From assembly GCF_030408715.1 (NCBI RefSeq), contig NZ_CP047202.1, forward strand, positions 62,001-126,000: DNA of 64,000 nt. Direction: 5' to 3'. This stretch comes from Corynebacterium confusum (GTDB lineage: Bacteria; Actinomycetota; Actinomycetes; Mycobacteriales; Mycobacteriaceae). The position numbers and the translations under genes were made by a program. Positions 10,059 to 18,758 of this stretch are shown here, piece by piece (position 1 is the stretch's first letter; every line of letters begins with the position of its first letter). The notes under the pieces were generated by a model that worked only from the letters and a program-made list of their open reading frames with translations, was not told the DNA's origin and did no database searches.

Positions 10059-11003
10059 ATGCGAGTTGCTGTTTTCGGCTATCAGTCGTGGGGACACCGG
10101 ACGTTGTCTGCGGTCATCAATGCTGGTCATGAAGTAGTTTTGGTAGTTACGCACCCTGCCAGCGATCACCCTTATGAGCAAATGTGGGCAGACTCCGTTG
10201 AGGAGCTCGCCAGCGAACATGAGCTCCAGGTGTGTGTCACTGAGCGCGTGGGTCAAGACGTCATTGAGGCGTTGCGCGATGCTGCACCAGACATCATCGT
10301 GGCCAACAATTGGCGAACCTGGCTTCCTCCCGAGGTTTTCAGCCTGGCCAAGCACGGCGCATTGAATGTCCACGATGGTCTCCTGCCCGAGTACGCCGGA
10401 TTTTCGCCCATCCTGTGGGCGCTGTTGAACCGGGAAACTCACGTGGGCGTCACTGTGCACGAGATGGATGAAGTGCTGGACGGCGGACCCATCGTTGCCC
10501 AGCGCGCGATCCCCGTGGGTCCGCAGGACACCACCACGGATCTCGTGGCCAAGACCATCGACCTCATCGAGCCCCTCGTGGAACGCGCATTGAGTGACGT
10601 CGCCCAAGGCACCGCCACTGCGCAACCTCAAGATCCCACCCGCGCTACGTACTTCCACAAGCGCGGCGAGCAGGAATCTCGCATAGATTTCACCCAACCT
10701 GCGGAAGATATCGCCTTGCTGGTCAGGGCGCAGTCCGACCCGTACCCCAATGCTTACTTTGAATTCCGAGGCCAGCGCGTCCGCGTGCTTTCCGCGCACG
10801 TCTCGCAGGGCCGCTTCGGCGGAACCCCCGGCCGAGTCACCATCCCTCACGAGGGAGGAATCGCGGTGGTCTGTGGATCGCCCCGTGCCAACGTGCCGGC
10901 GCCGGCGATTGTTCTGGATCGTGTTCGTCTCGACGACAACTCGGAACTGACCGCCACCGAATTCTTTGGACATAGGGCTGGATATATCCAACCAAAGGTT
11001 TGA
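10059..11003 (+). CDS. Hydroxyornithine formyltransferase-like protein (methionyl-tRNA formyltransferase fold)
   Basis: A 314-residue member of the formyltetrahydrofolate-dependent formyltransferase family. The N-terminal Rossmann-like catalytic domain has the signature NVHDGLLPEYAGFSP near residue 105 (conserved Asn and His), followed by HEMDEVLDGGPI. The C-terminal Fmt-like domain spans roughly residues 200 to 310. True Fmt sits next to def or the ribosome-recycling genes; here the gene sits beside a siderophore NRPS and a ferric-siderophore binding protein, under a DtxR-like box. This fits the CchA class, which formylates N5-hydroxyornithine for a hydroxamate siderophore. The matching ornithine hydroxylase is not in the window and would be expected upstream. 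There is no convincing ribosome-binding site before the ATG. Confidence 0.75.
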   Translation: MRVAVFGYQSWGHRTLSAVINAGHEVVLVVTHPASDHPYEQMWADSVEELASEHELQVCVTERVGQDVIEALRDAAPDIIVANNWRTWLPPEVFSLAKHGALNVHDGLLPEYAGFSPILWALLNRETHVGVTVHEMDEVLDGGPIVAQRAIPVGPQDTTTDLVAKTIDLIEPLVERALSDVAQGTATAQPQDPTRATYFHKRGEQESRIDFTQPAEDIALLVRAQSDPYPNAYFEFRGQRVRVLSAHVSQGRFGGTPGRVTIPHEGGIAVVCGSPRANVPAPAIVLDRVRLDDNSELTATEFFGHRAGYIQPKV

Positions 11004-11068
11004 CCTTTCCCTTTTGTGTACGGGCCACGCCTCGCGCGGAAATCCGTCACCAGTAACAACGGAGAAAA

Positions 11069-12085
11069 ATGACACTCAAGAAGATTCTCGTTAGCACCGC
11101 TGCTGTGCTGACCTTGGGCGCGGCACTGACCGCTTGCTCGACTGATGACCAGTCCGGAAATTCCGGGGACTCCCAGGCAGTCAACGCCGAGCAGGGCGCA
11201 TTCCCCACCACCATCGAGCACCGCTACGGCTCCACCGAAATCAAGGAAGCCCCGCAGCGCGTGGTCTCCTTGGGCTACACGGATCAGGACGCACTGCTGG
11301 CGCTGGGAGTTACTCCTGTCTCCGTGAAGTACTGGGACGGAATGACCCCGGATGGTCAGGCTGCGGGCAACTGGTCCAATGACAAGATCGAGGGCGACAC
11401 TCCTCGGATCGACAAGGACACAGAAGTCAACGCGGAAGCCATCGCCAAGGACAATCCAGACCTCATCGTGGCCGTGTACTCGGACATCGATGAAGACACG
11501 TACAAGAAGCTGTCTGAGATCGCCCCTGTCGTCGTACAAAAGGGCGAATACGAAGAACTACAGCAACCATGGGACGTGACCACGGAAGAGATCGGGCAGG
11601 CCGTGGGCAAGCCTGAAGAGGCAAAGCGCCAGGTGGAGCAGGTCAAGGAGAAGTTCGCAGAGCTCAAGGGCCGCCACCCAGAATGGGCCGAAAAGGAACT
11701 CGGCGTGGCCACTGTCTCCGACGAGAGCCTGGCTGTCTTTGCCGAGGGCGATCCGCGTAGCCGCTTCTTCACCGAGCTGGGATTCAAGATCAACCCGGCC
11801 TACGCGGGCATCACCAAGGACAAGTTCTACGGTGAGGTCTCCAAGGAAAACGCAGACCAGATCAACTCTGACGTGCTGGTGTGGGATCAACTGTCTTACT
11901 CTCCGAAGCAGAGCAAGGCTTCTGTGACCGAGGATCCGATCGTGGGCAAGCTGCCCGCCGTGAAGGACGGACACAGTGTCTACCTGGAAGGCGACCTGGA
12001 AAAGGCCTTCGGATGGCAGACCGTGCTGAGCCTGAACTACCTGCTGGACAAGATCGAGCAGCCGTTGGCAGACGCCACGAAGTAG
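11069..12085 (+). CDS. Iron-siderophore ABC transporter substrate-binding lipoprotein
   Basis: A 338-residue FecB/FepB-type protein (periplasmic-binding fold, PF01497). A lipoprotein signal peptide ends in the lipobox LTAC with the acylated Cys near residue 23, so it should be anchored outside the membrane. The family hallmark VVSLGYTDQDALLALG is near residue 68. It lies 65 bp after the formyltransferase gene with a good ribosome site (GGAG) and is probably co-transcribed. The expected cargo is the ferric form of the locus siderophore, delivered to the FecCDE-type importer encoded on the opposite strand at 12.9-16.0 kb. Confidence 0.88.
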   Translation: MTLKKILVSTAAVLTLGAALTACSTDDQSGNSGDSQAVNAEQGAFPTTIEHRYGSTEIKEAPQRVVSLGYTDQDALLALGVTPVSVKYWDGMTPDGQAAGNWSNDKIEGDTPRIDKDTEVNAEAIAKDNPDLIVAVYSDIDEDTYKKLSEIAPVVVQKGEYEELQQPWDVTTEEIGQAVGKPEEAKRQVEQVKEKFAELKGRHPEWAEKELGVATVSDESLAVFAEGDPRSRFFTELGFKINPAYAGITKDKFYGEVSKENADQINSDVLVWDQLSYSPKQSKASVTEDPIVGKLPAVKDGHSVYLEGDLEKAFGWQTVLSLNYLLDKIEQPLADATK

Positions 12086-12101
12086 TCTGAATCAACTGCC
12101 G

Positions 12102-12135
12102 AACCGCCCCGCATGAACGTGCTGGGGCGGTTTTG
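12102..12135 (+). terminator. Rho-independent terminator after the binding-protein gene
   Basis: An AACCGCCCC arm pairs with GGGGCGGTT over a 13-base loop and is followed directly by TTTTG. It begins 17 bp after the stop codon and closes the formyltransferase and binding-protein unit. Confidence 0.8.
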
Positions 12136-12258
12136 CTGTTGCTGGCTAGGGGACGGGCACTCATGGGGATAACGGATGCACGCTAGGGGCGAGCTGCCTG
12201 TATTCCGGTCAGAAACCGGGGTAAGAATAGACCAGTTGTTTTCTAGAAGGGATTCCCT

Positions 12259-12897
12259 GTGCACTTAAGCGACCTCATGGACGCCACCACCCTGCTCCAG
12301 AACTTTGGCGGCTGGGCGCTCGGCGGCATTGCGCTGATTATCTTTATTGAATCCGGCGTGCTCTTCCCGTTCCTCCCCGGCGATTCCATGCTGGTCACCG
12401 CGGCAATCTTGCGCGATCAGCTGGGCTTGAACGTTCCGATTCTGGTGGGCGTGGCCATCGTCGCGGCGTTCTTGGGCGACCAGGTAGGTTTCTGGCTCGG
12501 CCACCGCTTTGGCCGCAAGTTGTTTAAGCCCGACGCCAAGATCCTCATAACCGAGCACCTCGAACAAGCCGAGGCTTTCTTCCTGAAGTACGGGCCGTTG
12601 GCTCTGGTACTGGGGCGCTTCATCCCGATCGTGCGTACCTACATTCCCGTGGCCGCTGGTACCGCGGAGATGCCGTACAAGAAGTTCGTGGGATGGAACG
12701 TCACGGGTGCAGTGCTGTGGATTGTCAGCATGGTCGGCATTGGCGTGCTGCTGGGGGATATCCCGGGCATTGCGGATCGCATCGACATGATCGCCATCGT
12801 CATCGTGCTGGTGTCTGTGACTCCGGTGGTGATTTCCGCGATGATCAACTGGCGGAAGTCCAAGAAGACTCCCGCCCAGGAGCTGATGGAGGACTAA
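12259..12897 (+). CDS. DedA family membrane protein
   Basis: A 212-residue DedA/SNARE-associated protein (PF09335). It shows the family landmarks GDSMLVTAA near residue 45, FLGDQVGFWLGHRFG near 73 and GRFIPIVRTYIPVAAG near 118, with about five hydrophobic segments. Family members in other bacteria act as lipid flippases or influence membrane homeostasis; no specific substrate can be read here. The start is a GTG preceded by AGAAGGGA. It sits between the siderophore binding protein and the importer operon, has its own upstream gap after a terminator, and is probably not part of the siderophore system. Confidence 0.85.
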   Translation: MHLSDLMDATTLLQNFGGWALGGIALIIFIESGVLFPFLPGDSMLVTAAILRDQLGLNVPILVGVAIVAAFLGDQVGFWLGHRFGRKLFKPDAKILITEHLEQAEAFFLKYGPLALVLGRFIPIVRTYIPVAAGTAEMPYKKFVGWNVTGAVLWIVSMVGIGVLLGDIPGIADRIDMIAIVIVLVSVTPVVISAMINWRKSKKTPAQELMED

Positions 12898-12907
12898 GCC
12901 CTGATCG

Positions 12908-13690
12908 TCACTTGGGGACGATCAGCGGACCGCCGGTGACAGGATCCTCGATGACTAGCGCGTTGAGGGCAAACGCCTCGAGCAGTAGCTCTGGGGTAAT
13001 GACCTCGCTGGGACGCCCGGTGGCGAGGACCTGTCCATCCTTCATCACCACGAGATTATCGCTGTAGCGTACAGCCAAGTTGAGATCGTGCAGCACCATC
13101 ACCACAGTCCGATCCAGCTCTCGGCGTAGACGCTGCACCAGCTCCAAAATCTCTACCGACGTGGCCAGATCCAGGTAGGTGGTGGGCTCGTCCAGGAACA
13201 GGATGTCCGTGTTCTGCGCAAGAACCATGGAGATCCACACACGCTGCCGCTGCCCTCCGGACAGAGAATCCAGGGTGCGCTCCGCCAGCCCCATCGAGCC
13301 AGTCATTTCCAGCGCCTTGTGCACCTCGGCTTCGTCCGTGGACGACCACTGACGGATCCACGATTGGTGTGGGTGCCGACCGCGCGAGACGAGATCAGCC
13401 ACGTTGAGTCCCTCCGGGGCGGTAGGGGTTTGTGGCAGCACGCTGATGGTCCGTGCGAGGTCCTTGCGCCTGATGGATGAGATATCGGCGCCGTCTAACA
13501 GCACTTCGCCCTCATTCGCCGGAAGGAGACGAGACATGGCTCGCAACAACGTGGATTTGCCGCAGCCATTGGGGCCGATGATTGTGGTGATCTGCCCGCG
13601 AGGAAAGTCCACGTCCAAGCCTTCGATGACCGTCCGGTCGCCGTAGCCCACGGCGAGGCCGCGTGCGCTCATGCTGTGCTTCTGAGTCAT
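12908..13690 (-). CDS. Ferric-siderophore ABC transporter ATP-binding protein (FecE-like)
   Basis: A 260-residue ATPase with Walker A GPNGCGKST, the ABC signature LSGGQRQRV, Walker B DILFLDEPTTYLDLA and the switch His in VLHDLNLAV. These are typical of the FepC/FecE iron-chelate importer class. It is the last gene of a three-gene operon with two permeases. The chosen ATG has AGAAGGA at good distance; an in-frame ATG 54 bp upstream (13744) overlaps the permease stop codon and is the alternative start. It should energise uptake of the siderophore captured by the lipoprotein at 11.1 kb. Confidence 0.9.
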   Translation of the reverse strand: MTQKHSMSARGLAVGYGDRTVIEGLDVDFPRGQITTIIGPNGCGKSTLLRAMSRLLPANEGEVLLDGADISSIRRKDLARTISVLPQTPTAPEGLNVADLVSRGRHPHQSWIRQWSSTDEAEVHKALEMTGSMGLAERTLDSLSGGQRQRVWISMVLAQNTDILFLDEPTTYLDLATSVEILELVQRLRRELDRTVVMVLHDLNLAVRYSDNLVVMKDGQVLATGRPSEVITPELLLEAFALNALVIEDPVTGGPLIVPK

Positions 13691-13740
13691 GTGTCCTTCT
13701 TTGTTCGCGGCACTGCTAACTTCCAGGGTGGGATCTTTTC

Positions 13741-14835
13741 TCATGCCGTGGTTGACCTATTCCGTTGGACCAGCAAATAAATAAGGAACGCACCGCCGAT
13801 TGCCGAGGTGAGAATGCCCACCGGCAGCTCTACGGGCAGAAGAGTTTGGGTGCTGATATCTGCCAGCAGGAGTAGCGCAGCGCCGGTCAGCGCAGAGGCC
13901 AGAAGCGGTGGTGCAGAGCAGTTGCACAAGCGCAGCGCCACCTGTGGGGCCACGAAGGCGACGAACCCGATGGGGCCAGCGGCCGAGACCGCCACTGCTG
14001 CCAAAGCCACGGCAGCGGCGAGCAGAAGCACCTGCACACCCTGGACGTTTTGTCCCAAAGCCCGTGCAGTATCCGAGCCCAGCAAGGTGGCTAAAAGTTG
14101 GTGACCAATCCAGGCCAGCAGCGGTGTAAACACCAACACAACAATGGCGATGGGCCACATCTTGGACCAGTCCGCAGTGCTCAGGGAGCCAGTAAGCCAG
14201 AACTGCGCGGCCGCGGCATCGCGCAACTCCGTGCGGATCATCAGGAAGTTGATATACGAGGTCAACAGAGCAGAGATGATGATGCCGAACAGCACTAGCC
14301 GGAAGGAATCAGTCGATCTCCTCCACGCCAGAGCCCACATCACCGTTGCGGTGACAGCCGCACCAAGCACCGCGGCCAAGGGAATGCCGATGCTGCTGAG
14401 CCAGCCGAGGAAACCACCAGCGCCACCACCCAGAGTGATGACGGTGACCGCGGCCGCGGACGCGCCCGTAGTGAAGCCCAAGATATCCGGGCTGGCCAGC
14501 GCATTGCGAGTCACGGACTGAGTGAGGGCTCCGGATAATCCCAGCGCACAGCCCACCAGAATGGCCGTCAGCGCACGAGGCATGCGCCAATCCAAAACCA
14601 CCAGACGCTCAATGCGGGTGCCCTGGCCGGTGAACAGCACCTCCAGCACACGAGCCGGGGACACAGGATAGTCACCCAGGCCGATGGAGACCGCCGCTAG
14701 CAAGACGATCGCCACGAGCAGCAATAGAGACACCGTCAACGCGCGAGGGCGCCAGACCACAGAAAATGAGCCCACGCGGAATGGCGGGCGCCCAGGGATA
14801 GTGGAAGAGGTAGGGCGGGCAAGGAGGGAACTCAT
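13741..14835 (-). CDS. Iron-siderophore ABC transporter permease (FecD/FepG-like)
   Basis: A 364-residue FecCD-family permease (PF01032) with a short cytoplasmic leader and about nine to ten hydrophobic segments. Family motifs include GCALGLSGALTQSVTRNALASPD near residue 115 (shortened: GALTQSVTRNALASPD) and the coupling region GPIGFVAFVAPQVAL near 285, which contacts the ATPase. Its start codon overlaps the stop codon of the upstream permease (TAATG), indicating translational coupling. The pair forms the heterodimeric membrane channel of the importer. Confidence 0.9.
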   Translation of the reverse strand: MSSLLARPTSSTIPGRPPFRVGSFSVVWRPRALTVSLLLLVAIVLLAAVSIGLGDYPVSPARVLEVLFTGQGTRIERLVVLDWRMPRALTAILVGCALGLSGALTQSVTRNALASPDILGFTTGASAAAVTVITLGGGAGGFLGWLSSIGIPLAAVLGAAVTATVMWALAWRRSTDSFRLVLFGIIISALLTSYINFLMIRTELRDAAAAQFWLTGSLSTADWSKMWPIAIVVLVFTPLLAWIGHQLLATLLGSDTARALGQNVQGVQVLLLAAAVALAAVAVSAAGPIGFVAFVAPQVALRLCNCSAPPLLASALTGAALLLLADISTQTLLPVELPVGILTSAIGGAFLIYLLVQRNRSTTA

Positions 14836-15953
14836 TAAATGGCCACCACCCGGCGTCGATAAATAAGGGCGATGAAGAACGGCGCGCCCACGAACGCGAG
14901 GATGATGCCTACTTGCAACTCGCCCGGACGAGCGATCAGACGGCCCACCACGTCTGCGAACAGCATCATCACCGCACCCGTCAGGGCAGAGTAAGGGAGG
15001 ATCCAGCGGTAATCAGGGCCCGTGATGGCGCGCACGAGGTGCGGGACCACCAGGCCGATGAAGGTGATGGGGCCGGCGGCAGCTGTCGCGGCACCGGCCA
15101 GCAGTGCGATCAGAGCCATGCCAATCAGGCGGGCGCGCTGGGTGTTGATGCCCAGTCCGGAGGCGATGTCATCGCCCAGATTCAGGAGGTTTAGCTGCGG
15201 TGCCGTGATGAACGCCAGCAGGAGGCCCACCAGGATAAACGGCAGCACGCCGTAGAACACGGTGAGATCCCGGCCCGCGATGGAGCCGACGGTCCAGAAG
15301 CGCATGCGATCCAGATTGGCATCGTCAGTGAGGATAAAACCGCTGATGATGGCGCTGAGGACCGCGGACAAAGCCGCGCCGCCGAGGACCAGCGTCATTG
15401 GATTGGCCTGTCCTCCTCCTATGGACGCCAAACTAAACACCAACGCAGTAGCAGCGATGGCCCCACCGAACGCCCACATGCTGGTAGCCCACACGGACGT
15501 CACACCCAGCAAGGAGAAGCTGGCAACCACGGCCAGGGACGCACCGTAGTTGATGCCGAGAATGCCCGTGTCCGCGAGAGGGTTGCGCGTGTGCCCTTGG
15601 ATCAATGCACCGGAGGCGCCAAGGGCAGCACCGGCGACTAGGCCCAACAGGGTGCGGGGAATGCGGAGCTCGACGATCACGCGCTGATCCACATTCAGCC
15701 CCTCCGCGTGGCCGAACGCCGTGCCGAGATCGCGGAACACGGCGGACACTTCTCCAAAAGGGATCTGCCGTGATCCAAACACGATGCTGGCAACGATGCT
15801 GGCGAGCAATAGGAGGAAAAGGACGCCGAGGCCGACGAGGCGACGCGGGATTTTACCTGATGGAGCGCTGGCAGAAGCGTCCGCAGTAGCGTCCGCGCGA
15901 GACCCCAGGTGTGATTGAGAAGGGGATTGCGCATGCGGGGTAGAGATAGCCAT
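14835..15953 (-). CDS. Iron-siderophore ABC transporter permease (FecC/FepD-like)
   Basis: A 372-residue FecCD-family permease and the first gene of the importer operon. About 35 polar, Ser/Ala-rich residues precede the first membrane segment near residue 40. The motifs GALIQGHTRNPLADTGILG near 120 and GPITFIGLVVPHLVRA near 298 match the family. A DtxR-like box lies 58 bp upstream of the ATG. In C. glutamicum and C. diphtheriae such operons are iron-repressed, and the same is likely here. Confidence 0.9.
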   Translation of the reverse strand: MAISTPHAQSPSQSHLGSRADATADASASAPSGKIPRRLVGLGVLFLLLLASIVASIVFGSRQIPFGEVSAVFRDLGTAFGHAEGLNVDQRVIVELRIPRTLLGLVAGAALGASGALIQGHTRNPLADTGILGINYGASLAVVASFSLLGVTSVWATSMWAFGGAIAATALVFSLASIGGGQANPMTLVLGGAALSAVLSAIISGFILTDDANLDRMRFWTVGSIAGRDLTVFYGVLPFILVGLLLAFITAPQLNLLNLGDDIASGLGINTQRARLIGMALIALLAGAATAAAGPITFIGLVVPHLVRAITGPDYRWILPYSALTGAVMMLFADVVGRLIARPGELQVGIILAFVGAPFFIALIYRRRVVAI

Positions 15954-16010
15954 GCATCCCTCCTTGACGCGTGAAATTCCATGATCTTAACGGGAGCAAG
16001 CTTATATGAA

Positions 16011-16029
16011 CAAGGTAAGCCTAATCAAA
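16011..16029. promoter_or_regulatory. DtxR-like iron box upstream of the importer operon
   Basis: CAAGGTAAGCCTAATCAAA matches the DtxR 19-bp consensus at about 14 positions, including the core AGGTNAGCCTAA. It sits 58 bp upstream of the first permease ATG on the minus strand, where a repressor would block the leftward promoter. Confidence 0.65.
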
Positions 16030-16477
16030 GTACTACAAGGAGGGATTGTGGAGCTGTGCAGGTGAGTGTGTGAGCCAGCAGGTGCGGCTAGTGAGGTCGG
16101 TCGGCCCTGAATGGCGCCGACCCTACACCTCAGCTCTATGCTTCTGAGCAGGGATTTGGACATGTTTTAGCTGGTTGCTAGGCTAGTCAGGTCTTGCCGT
16201 AGGTAGGTACCCCCATGTTCTTTTTTTCGACGCTAACGCGTCAAAATCCCGGGAATGCCACATGACCTGCGGAAAGAGTCTCCCGCTACAAGGGAGAAAA
16301 ACTGTACATCCACTTTGTTACAGGCCCCTCGCCCGAAGCGGCCGCACGGATAAAGGCAGCGAGCACCCCTAACTACTGAGTTAGGCGGAGCGTGAGTAGC
16401 CAGCGATCGTGCGGTACACGCGATTCATCAAGGGTGAGCACGGGAACCGTAACGAAAAAGGCAACAGGTCACTTCAC
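16030..16477 (+). promoter_or_regulatory. Long leader/promoter region of rpsH
   Basis: These 448 bp hold no convincing gene. Two short inverted repeats are visible: GACGC-TAAC-GCGTC at 16229-16242, flanked by T7 and A4, and CCTAAC-TACTGA-GTTAGG at 16368-16385. The second lies about 90 bp before the rpsH ATG and could be part of a ribosomal-protein leader structure. No -35/-10 pair could be assigned with confidence. The region must contain a promoter, because the upstream genes point the other way. Confidence 0.4.
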
Positions 16478-16876
16478 ATGACCATGACTGATCCGATTGC
16501 GGACATGTTGTCACGAGTGCGCAACGCAAACAATGCGTTCCACGACACCGTGTCTATGCCATCCTCCAAGATCAAGGCCAACATCGCCGAAATCTTGAAG
16601 CAGGAAGGCTACATCGCCGACTACTCCGTTAACGACGAGACCGTCGGCAAGACCCTGGAGCTTAACCTGAAGTACGGCCCATCTCGCGAGCGTTCCATCG
16701 CTGGCGTGCGTCGTGTTTCCAAGCCGGGTCTGCGCGTTTACGCAAAGTCCACTAATCTGCCAAAGGTTCTCGGTGGCCTGGGCGTGGCTATTATCTCCAC
16801 GTCCCAGGGTCTGCTGACTGACCGTGAGGCCAACAACAAGGGCGTGGGCGGAGAAGTCCTCGCCTACGTCTGGTAA
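16478..16876 (+). CDS. rpsH: 30S ribosomal protein S8 (uS8)
   Basis: The 132-residue protein begins [18 protein letters not shown], the invariant S8 start, and ends with the family-typical [12 protein letters not shown]8 binds the central domain of 16S rRNA and in E. coli is the autogenous repressor of the spc operon. The frame is open further upstream, but the internal ATG at 16478 gives the canonical N-terminus. It is followed after 14 bp by rplF with an AGGAGG site. In corynebacteria rpsH commonly starts a separate ribosomal block, with accessory genes between it and rplE; the layout here agrees. Confidence 0.97.
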   Translation: MTMTDPIADMLSRVRNANNAFHDTVSMPSSKIKANIAEILKQEGYIADYSVNDETVGKTLELNLKYGPSRERSIAGVRRVSKPGLRVYAKSTNLPKVLGGLGVAIISTSQGLLTDREANNKGVGGEVLAYVW

Positions 16877-16890
16877 GAGGAGGTTTAACC

Positions 16891-17427
16891 ATGTCTCGTA
16901 TTGGCAAGGCACCGGTGACCGTCCCCTCTGGCGTCACCGTCACCATCAACGGCCAGAACGTTGAAGTCAAGGGTCCTAAGGGCACCCTGGCTGAAGAGAT
17001 TCCGGCACCAATCACCGTGGCTCAGGAAGGCGAAGAACTCGTCGTCTCCCGCCCCGATGACCGCCGCAAGAACCGTTCCCTGCACGGCCTGTCCCGCTCC
17101 CTGATCAACAACATGGTCGTGGGCGTTACTACTGGCTACACCATCAAGATGGAAATCTTCGGTGTGGGTTACCGTGTGCAGCTCAAGGGCCAGAACCTGG
17201 AGTTCGCACTGGGCTACTCTCACCCAGTCCTGATTGAGGCGCCTGAGGGCATCAAGTTTGCCGTCGACGGAAACACCAAGTTCTCCATCGAAGGCATCAA
17301 CAAGCAGCAGGTTGGACAGATCGCCGCTAACATCCGCCGTCTGCGGAAGGATGACCCATACAAGGGTAAGGGCATCCGTTACGAAGGCGAGCAGGTCCGT
17401 CGCAAGGATGGAAAGACGGGTAAGTAA
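16891..17427 (+). CDS. rplF: 50S ribosomal protein L6 (uL6)
   Basis: The 178-residue protein starts [15 protein letters not shown], has two tandem L6 domains and ends in the conserved [20 protein letters not shown] tail region. It binds 23S rRNA near the sarcin-ricin loop. Spacing in the operon is tight: 14 bp after rpsH with a strong AGAGGAGG site, and its TAA overlaps the ATG of rplR. Confidence 0.97.
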   Translation: MSRIGKAPVTVPSGVTVTINGQNVEVKGPKGTLAEEIPAPITVAQEGEELVVSRPDDRRKNRSLHGLSRSLINNMVVGVTTGYTIKMEIFGVGYRVQLKGQNLEFALGYSHPVLIEAPEGIKFAVDGNTKFSIEGINKQQVGQIAANIRRLRKDDPYKGKGIRYEGEQVRRKDGKTGK

Positions 17428-17837
17428 TGAGCAACAACGCAACGAACAAGGAAGGCCAGCGTTTGCCGGTGGGCAAGGACATCTCCACCCGCCGTCGCAA
17501 CGCTCGCGCACGTCGCCACTTCCGTATCCGCAAGACCCTGTCCGGCACCCCAGAGACTCCACGTCTCGTTGTGCACCGTACCTCTCGTCACATGCACGTT
17601 CAGGTCATCGACGACACCGTCGGTCACACCCTGTGCGCTGCGTCCACCCTCGAAGCAGAGGTCCGTGGAGTCGAGGGCGACAAGAAGGCACGTGGCGCCA
17701 AGGTTGGCGAACTGATCGCACAGCGTGCGAAGGAAGCTGGCATCGAGGCAGTCGTCTTCGACCGCGCTGGCTACCAGTACCACGGCCGCGTCGCCGCTCT
17801 GGCTGACGCCGCCCGCGAAGGTGGTCTGAAGTTCTAA
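17427..17837 (+). CDS. rplR: 50S ribosomal protein L18 (uL18)
   Basis: A 136-residue L18 that binds 5S rRNA. The conserved core is visible ([19 protein letters not shown] near residue 30, [19 protein letters not shown] near the C-terminus). The start codon overlaps the rplF stop (TAATG), consistent with translational coupling. Confidence 0.97.
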   Translation: MSNNATNKEGQRLPVGKDISTRRRNARARRHFRIRKTLSGTPETPRLVVHRTSRHMHVQVIDDTVGHTLCAASTLEAEVRGVEGDKKARGAKVGELIAQRAKEAGIEAVVFDRAGYQYHGRVAALADAAREGGLKF

Positions 17838-17877
17838 TGACCACCAACACCATGAACTCCAACGGAAGGAACGCGTG

Positions 17878-18519
17878 ATGTCGGAACGTGACCGTAACGG
17901 CGGACGCTCCGCCGATAACAACCGCAACGATCGCAACGAGCGCGGCGGCCGCAACGACCGCGGTGGCCGTAACGATCGTCGCAACAACCAGCAGGACGAG
18001 CGCAACCAGTACATCGAGCGCGTCGTCACCATCAACCGTGTGTCCAAGGTCGTCAAGGGTGGTCGTCGCTTCAGCTTCACCGCTCTGGTGATCGTGGGTG
18101 ACGGCCAGGGCATGGTCGGTGTCGGCTACGGCAAGGCCAAGGAAGTCCCGGCTGCTATCCAGAAGGGTGCCGAGGAAGCTCGCAAGAACTTCTTCCGTGT
18201 CCCGATGATCAACGGCACCATCACCCACCCGGTGCAGGGCGAGGCCGCAGCAGGCGTCGTCATGCTGCGTCCGGCTGCACCAGGTACCGGTGTTATCGCC
18301 GGTGGCGCAGCCCGCCCGGTGCTGGAGTGCGCTGGCGTCCAGGACATTCTCTGCAAGTCGCTCGGCTCGCCGAACGCCATCAACGTTGTTCACGCAACGG
18401 TGGCCGGCCTCAAGGAGCTCGTGCGCCCAGAAGAGGTCGCCGCACGTCGTGGCAAGAGCCTCGAAGAGGTTGCTCCGGCAGCCATGCTGCGCGCTCGTGC
18501 TGCAGGACAGGGGGCATAA
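17878..18519 (+). CDS. rpsE: 30S ribosomal protein S5 (uS5)
   Basis: A 213-residue S5 with the double-stranded RNA-binding-like domain ([19 protein letters not shown] near residue 45) and the C-terminal domain containing [15 protein letters not shown]. The first 45 residues are an Arg/Asn/Gly-rich extension (repeated NDR and RGGRND units) before the conserved core, as in other high-GC actinobacteria. A GTG directly precedes the chosen ATG. The next gene, rpmD, follows after 3 bp. Confidence 0.97.
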   Translation: MSERDRNGGRSADNNRNDRNERGGRNDRGGRNDRRNNQQDERNQYIERVVTINRVSKVVKGGRRFSFTALVIVGDGQGMVGVGYGKAKEVPAAIQKGAEEARKNFFRVPMINGTITHPVQGEAAAGVVMLRPAAPGTGVIAGGAARPVLECAGVQDILCKSLGSPNAINVVHATVAGLKELVRPEEVAARRGKSLEEVAPAAMLRARAAGQGA

Positions 18520-18522
18520 CCC

Positions 18523-18663
18523 ATGGCACTGAAGATCCGTCAGATCAAGGGCACTGTTGGTAGGAAGCAGAACCAGCGTGACACGCTGCGTTCCCTCGGC
18601 CTGAAGCGCATCGGTCAGGAGATCATCCGCGAAGACAACGCTGTCACCCGCGGCATACTCTAA
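18523..18663 (+). pseudogene. rpmD: 50S ribosomal protein L30 (uL30), 3'-truncated
   Basis: The frame begins [16 protein letters not shown], a normal corynebacterial L30 start, but stops after 46 residues at ...AVTRGIL. Family members have about 60 residues and continue after RG(M/I) with roughly 15 more (N-x-VRHLV-type tail). Homology ends near 18657 and unrelated AT-richer DNA follows. rplO, which should come next, is absent. The shortened protein could still fold, since L30 is non-essential in some bacteria, but the gene is clearly cut by a recombination junction. Confidence 0.85.
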
Positions 18664-18758
18664 ATAATCTTTCGGGAACCTTACATTAAACAGTCTTTCC
18701 CCATAGGCTGCGATATAGGAGTAGAAAACTCCCGGAAGTTGAAAGGAGACTTTGCAAA

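Noticed and set aside
12259..12897. DedA gene as part of the siderophore system
   Set aside because: It is preceded by a strong terminator, has no iron box and belongs to a general membrane-homeostasis family.
16229..16242. GACGC-TAAC-GCGTC hairpin as an intrinsic terminator
   Set aside because: The T-run is on the 5' side of the stem and A residues follow on the 3' side, the wrong order for termination on the plus strand; on the minus strand A residues also follow.
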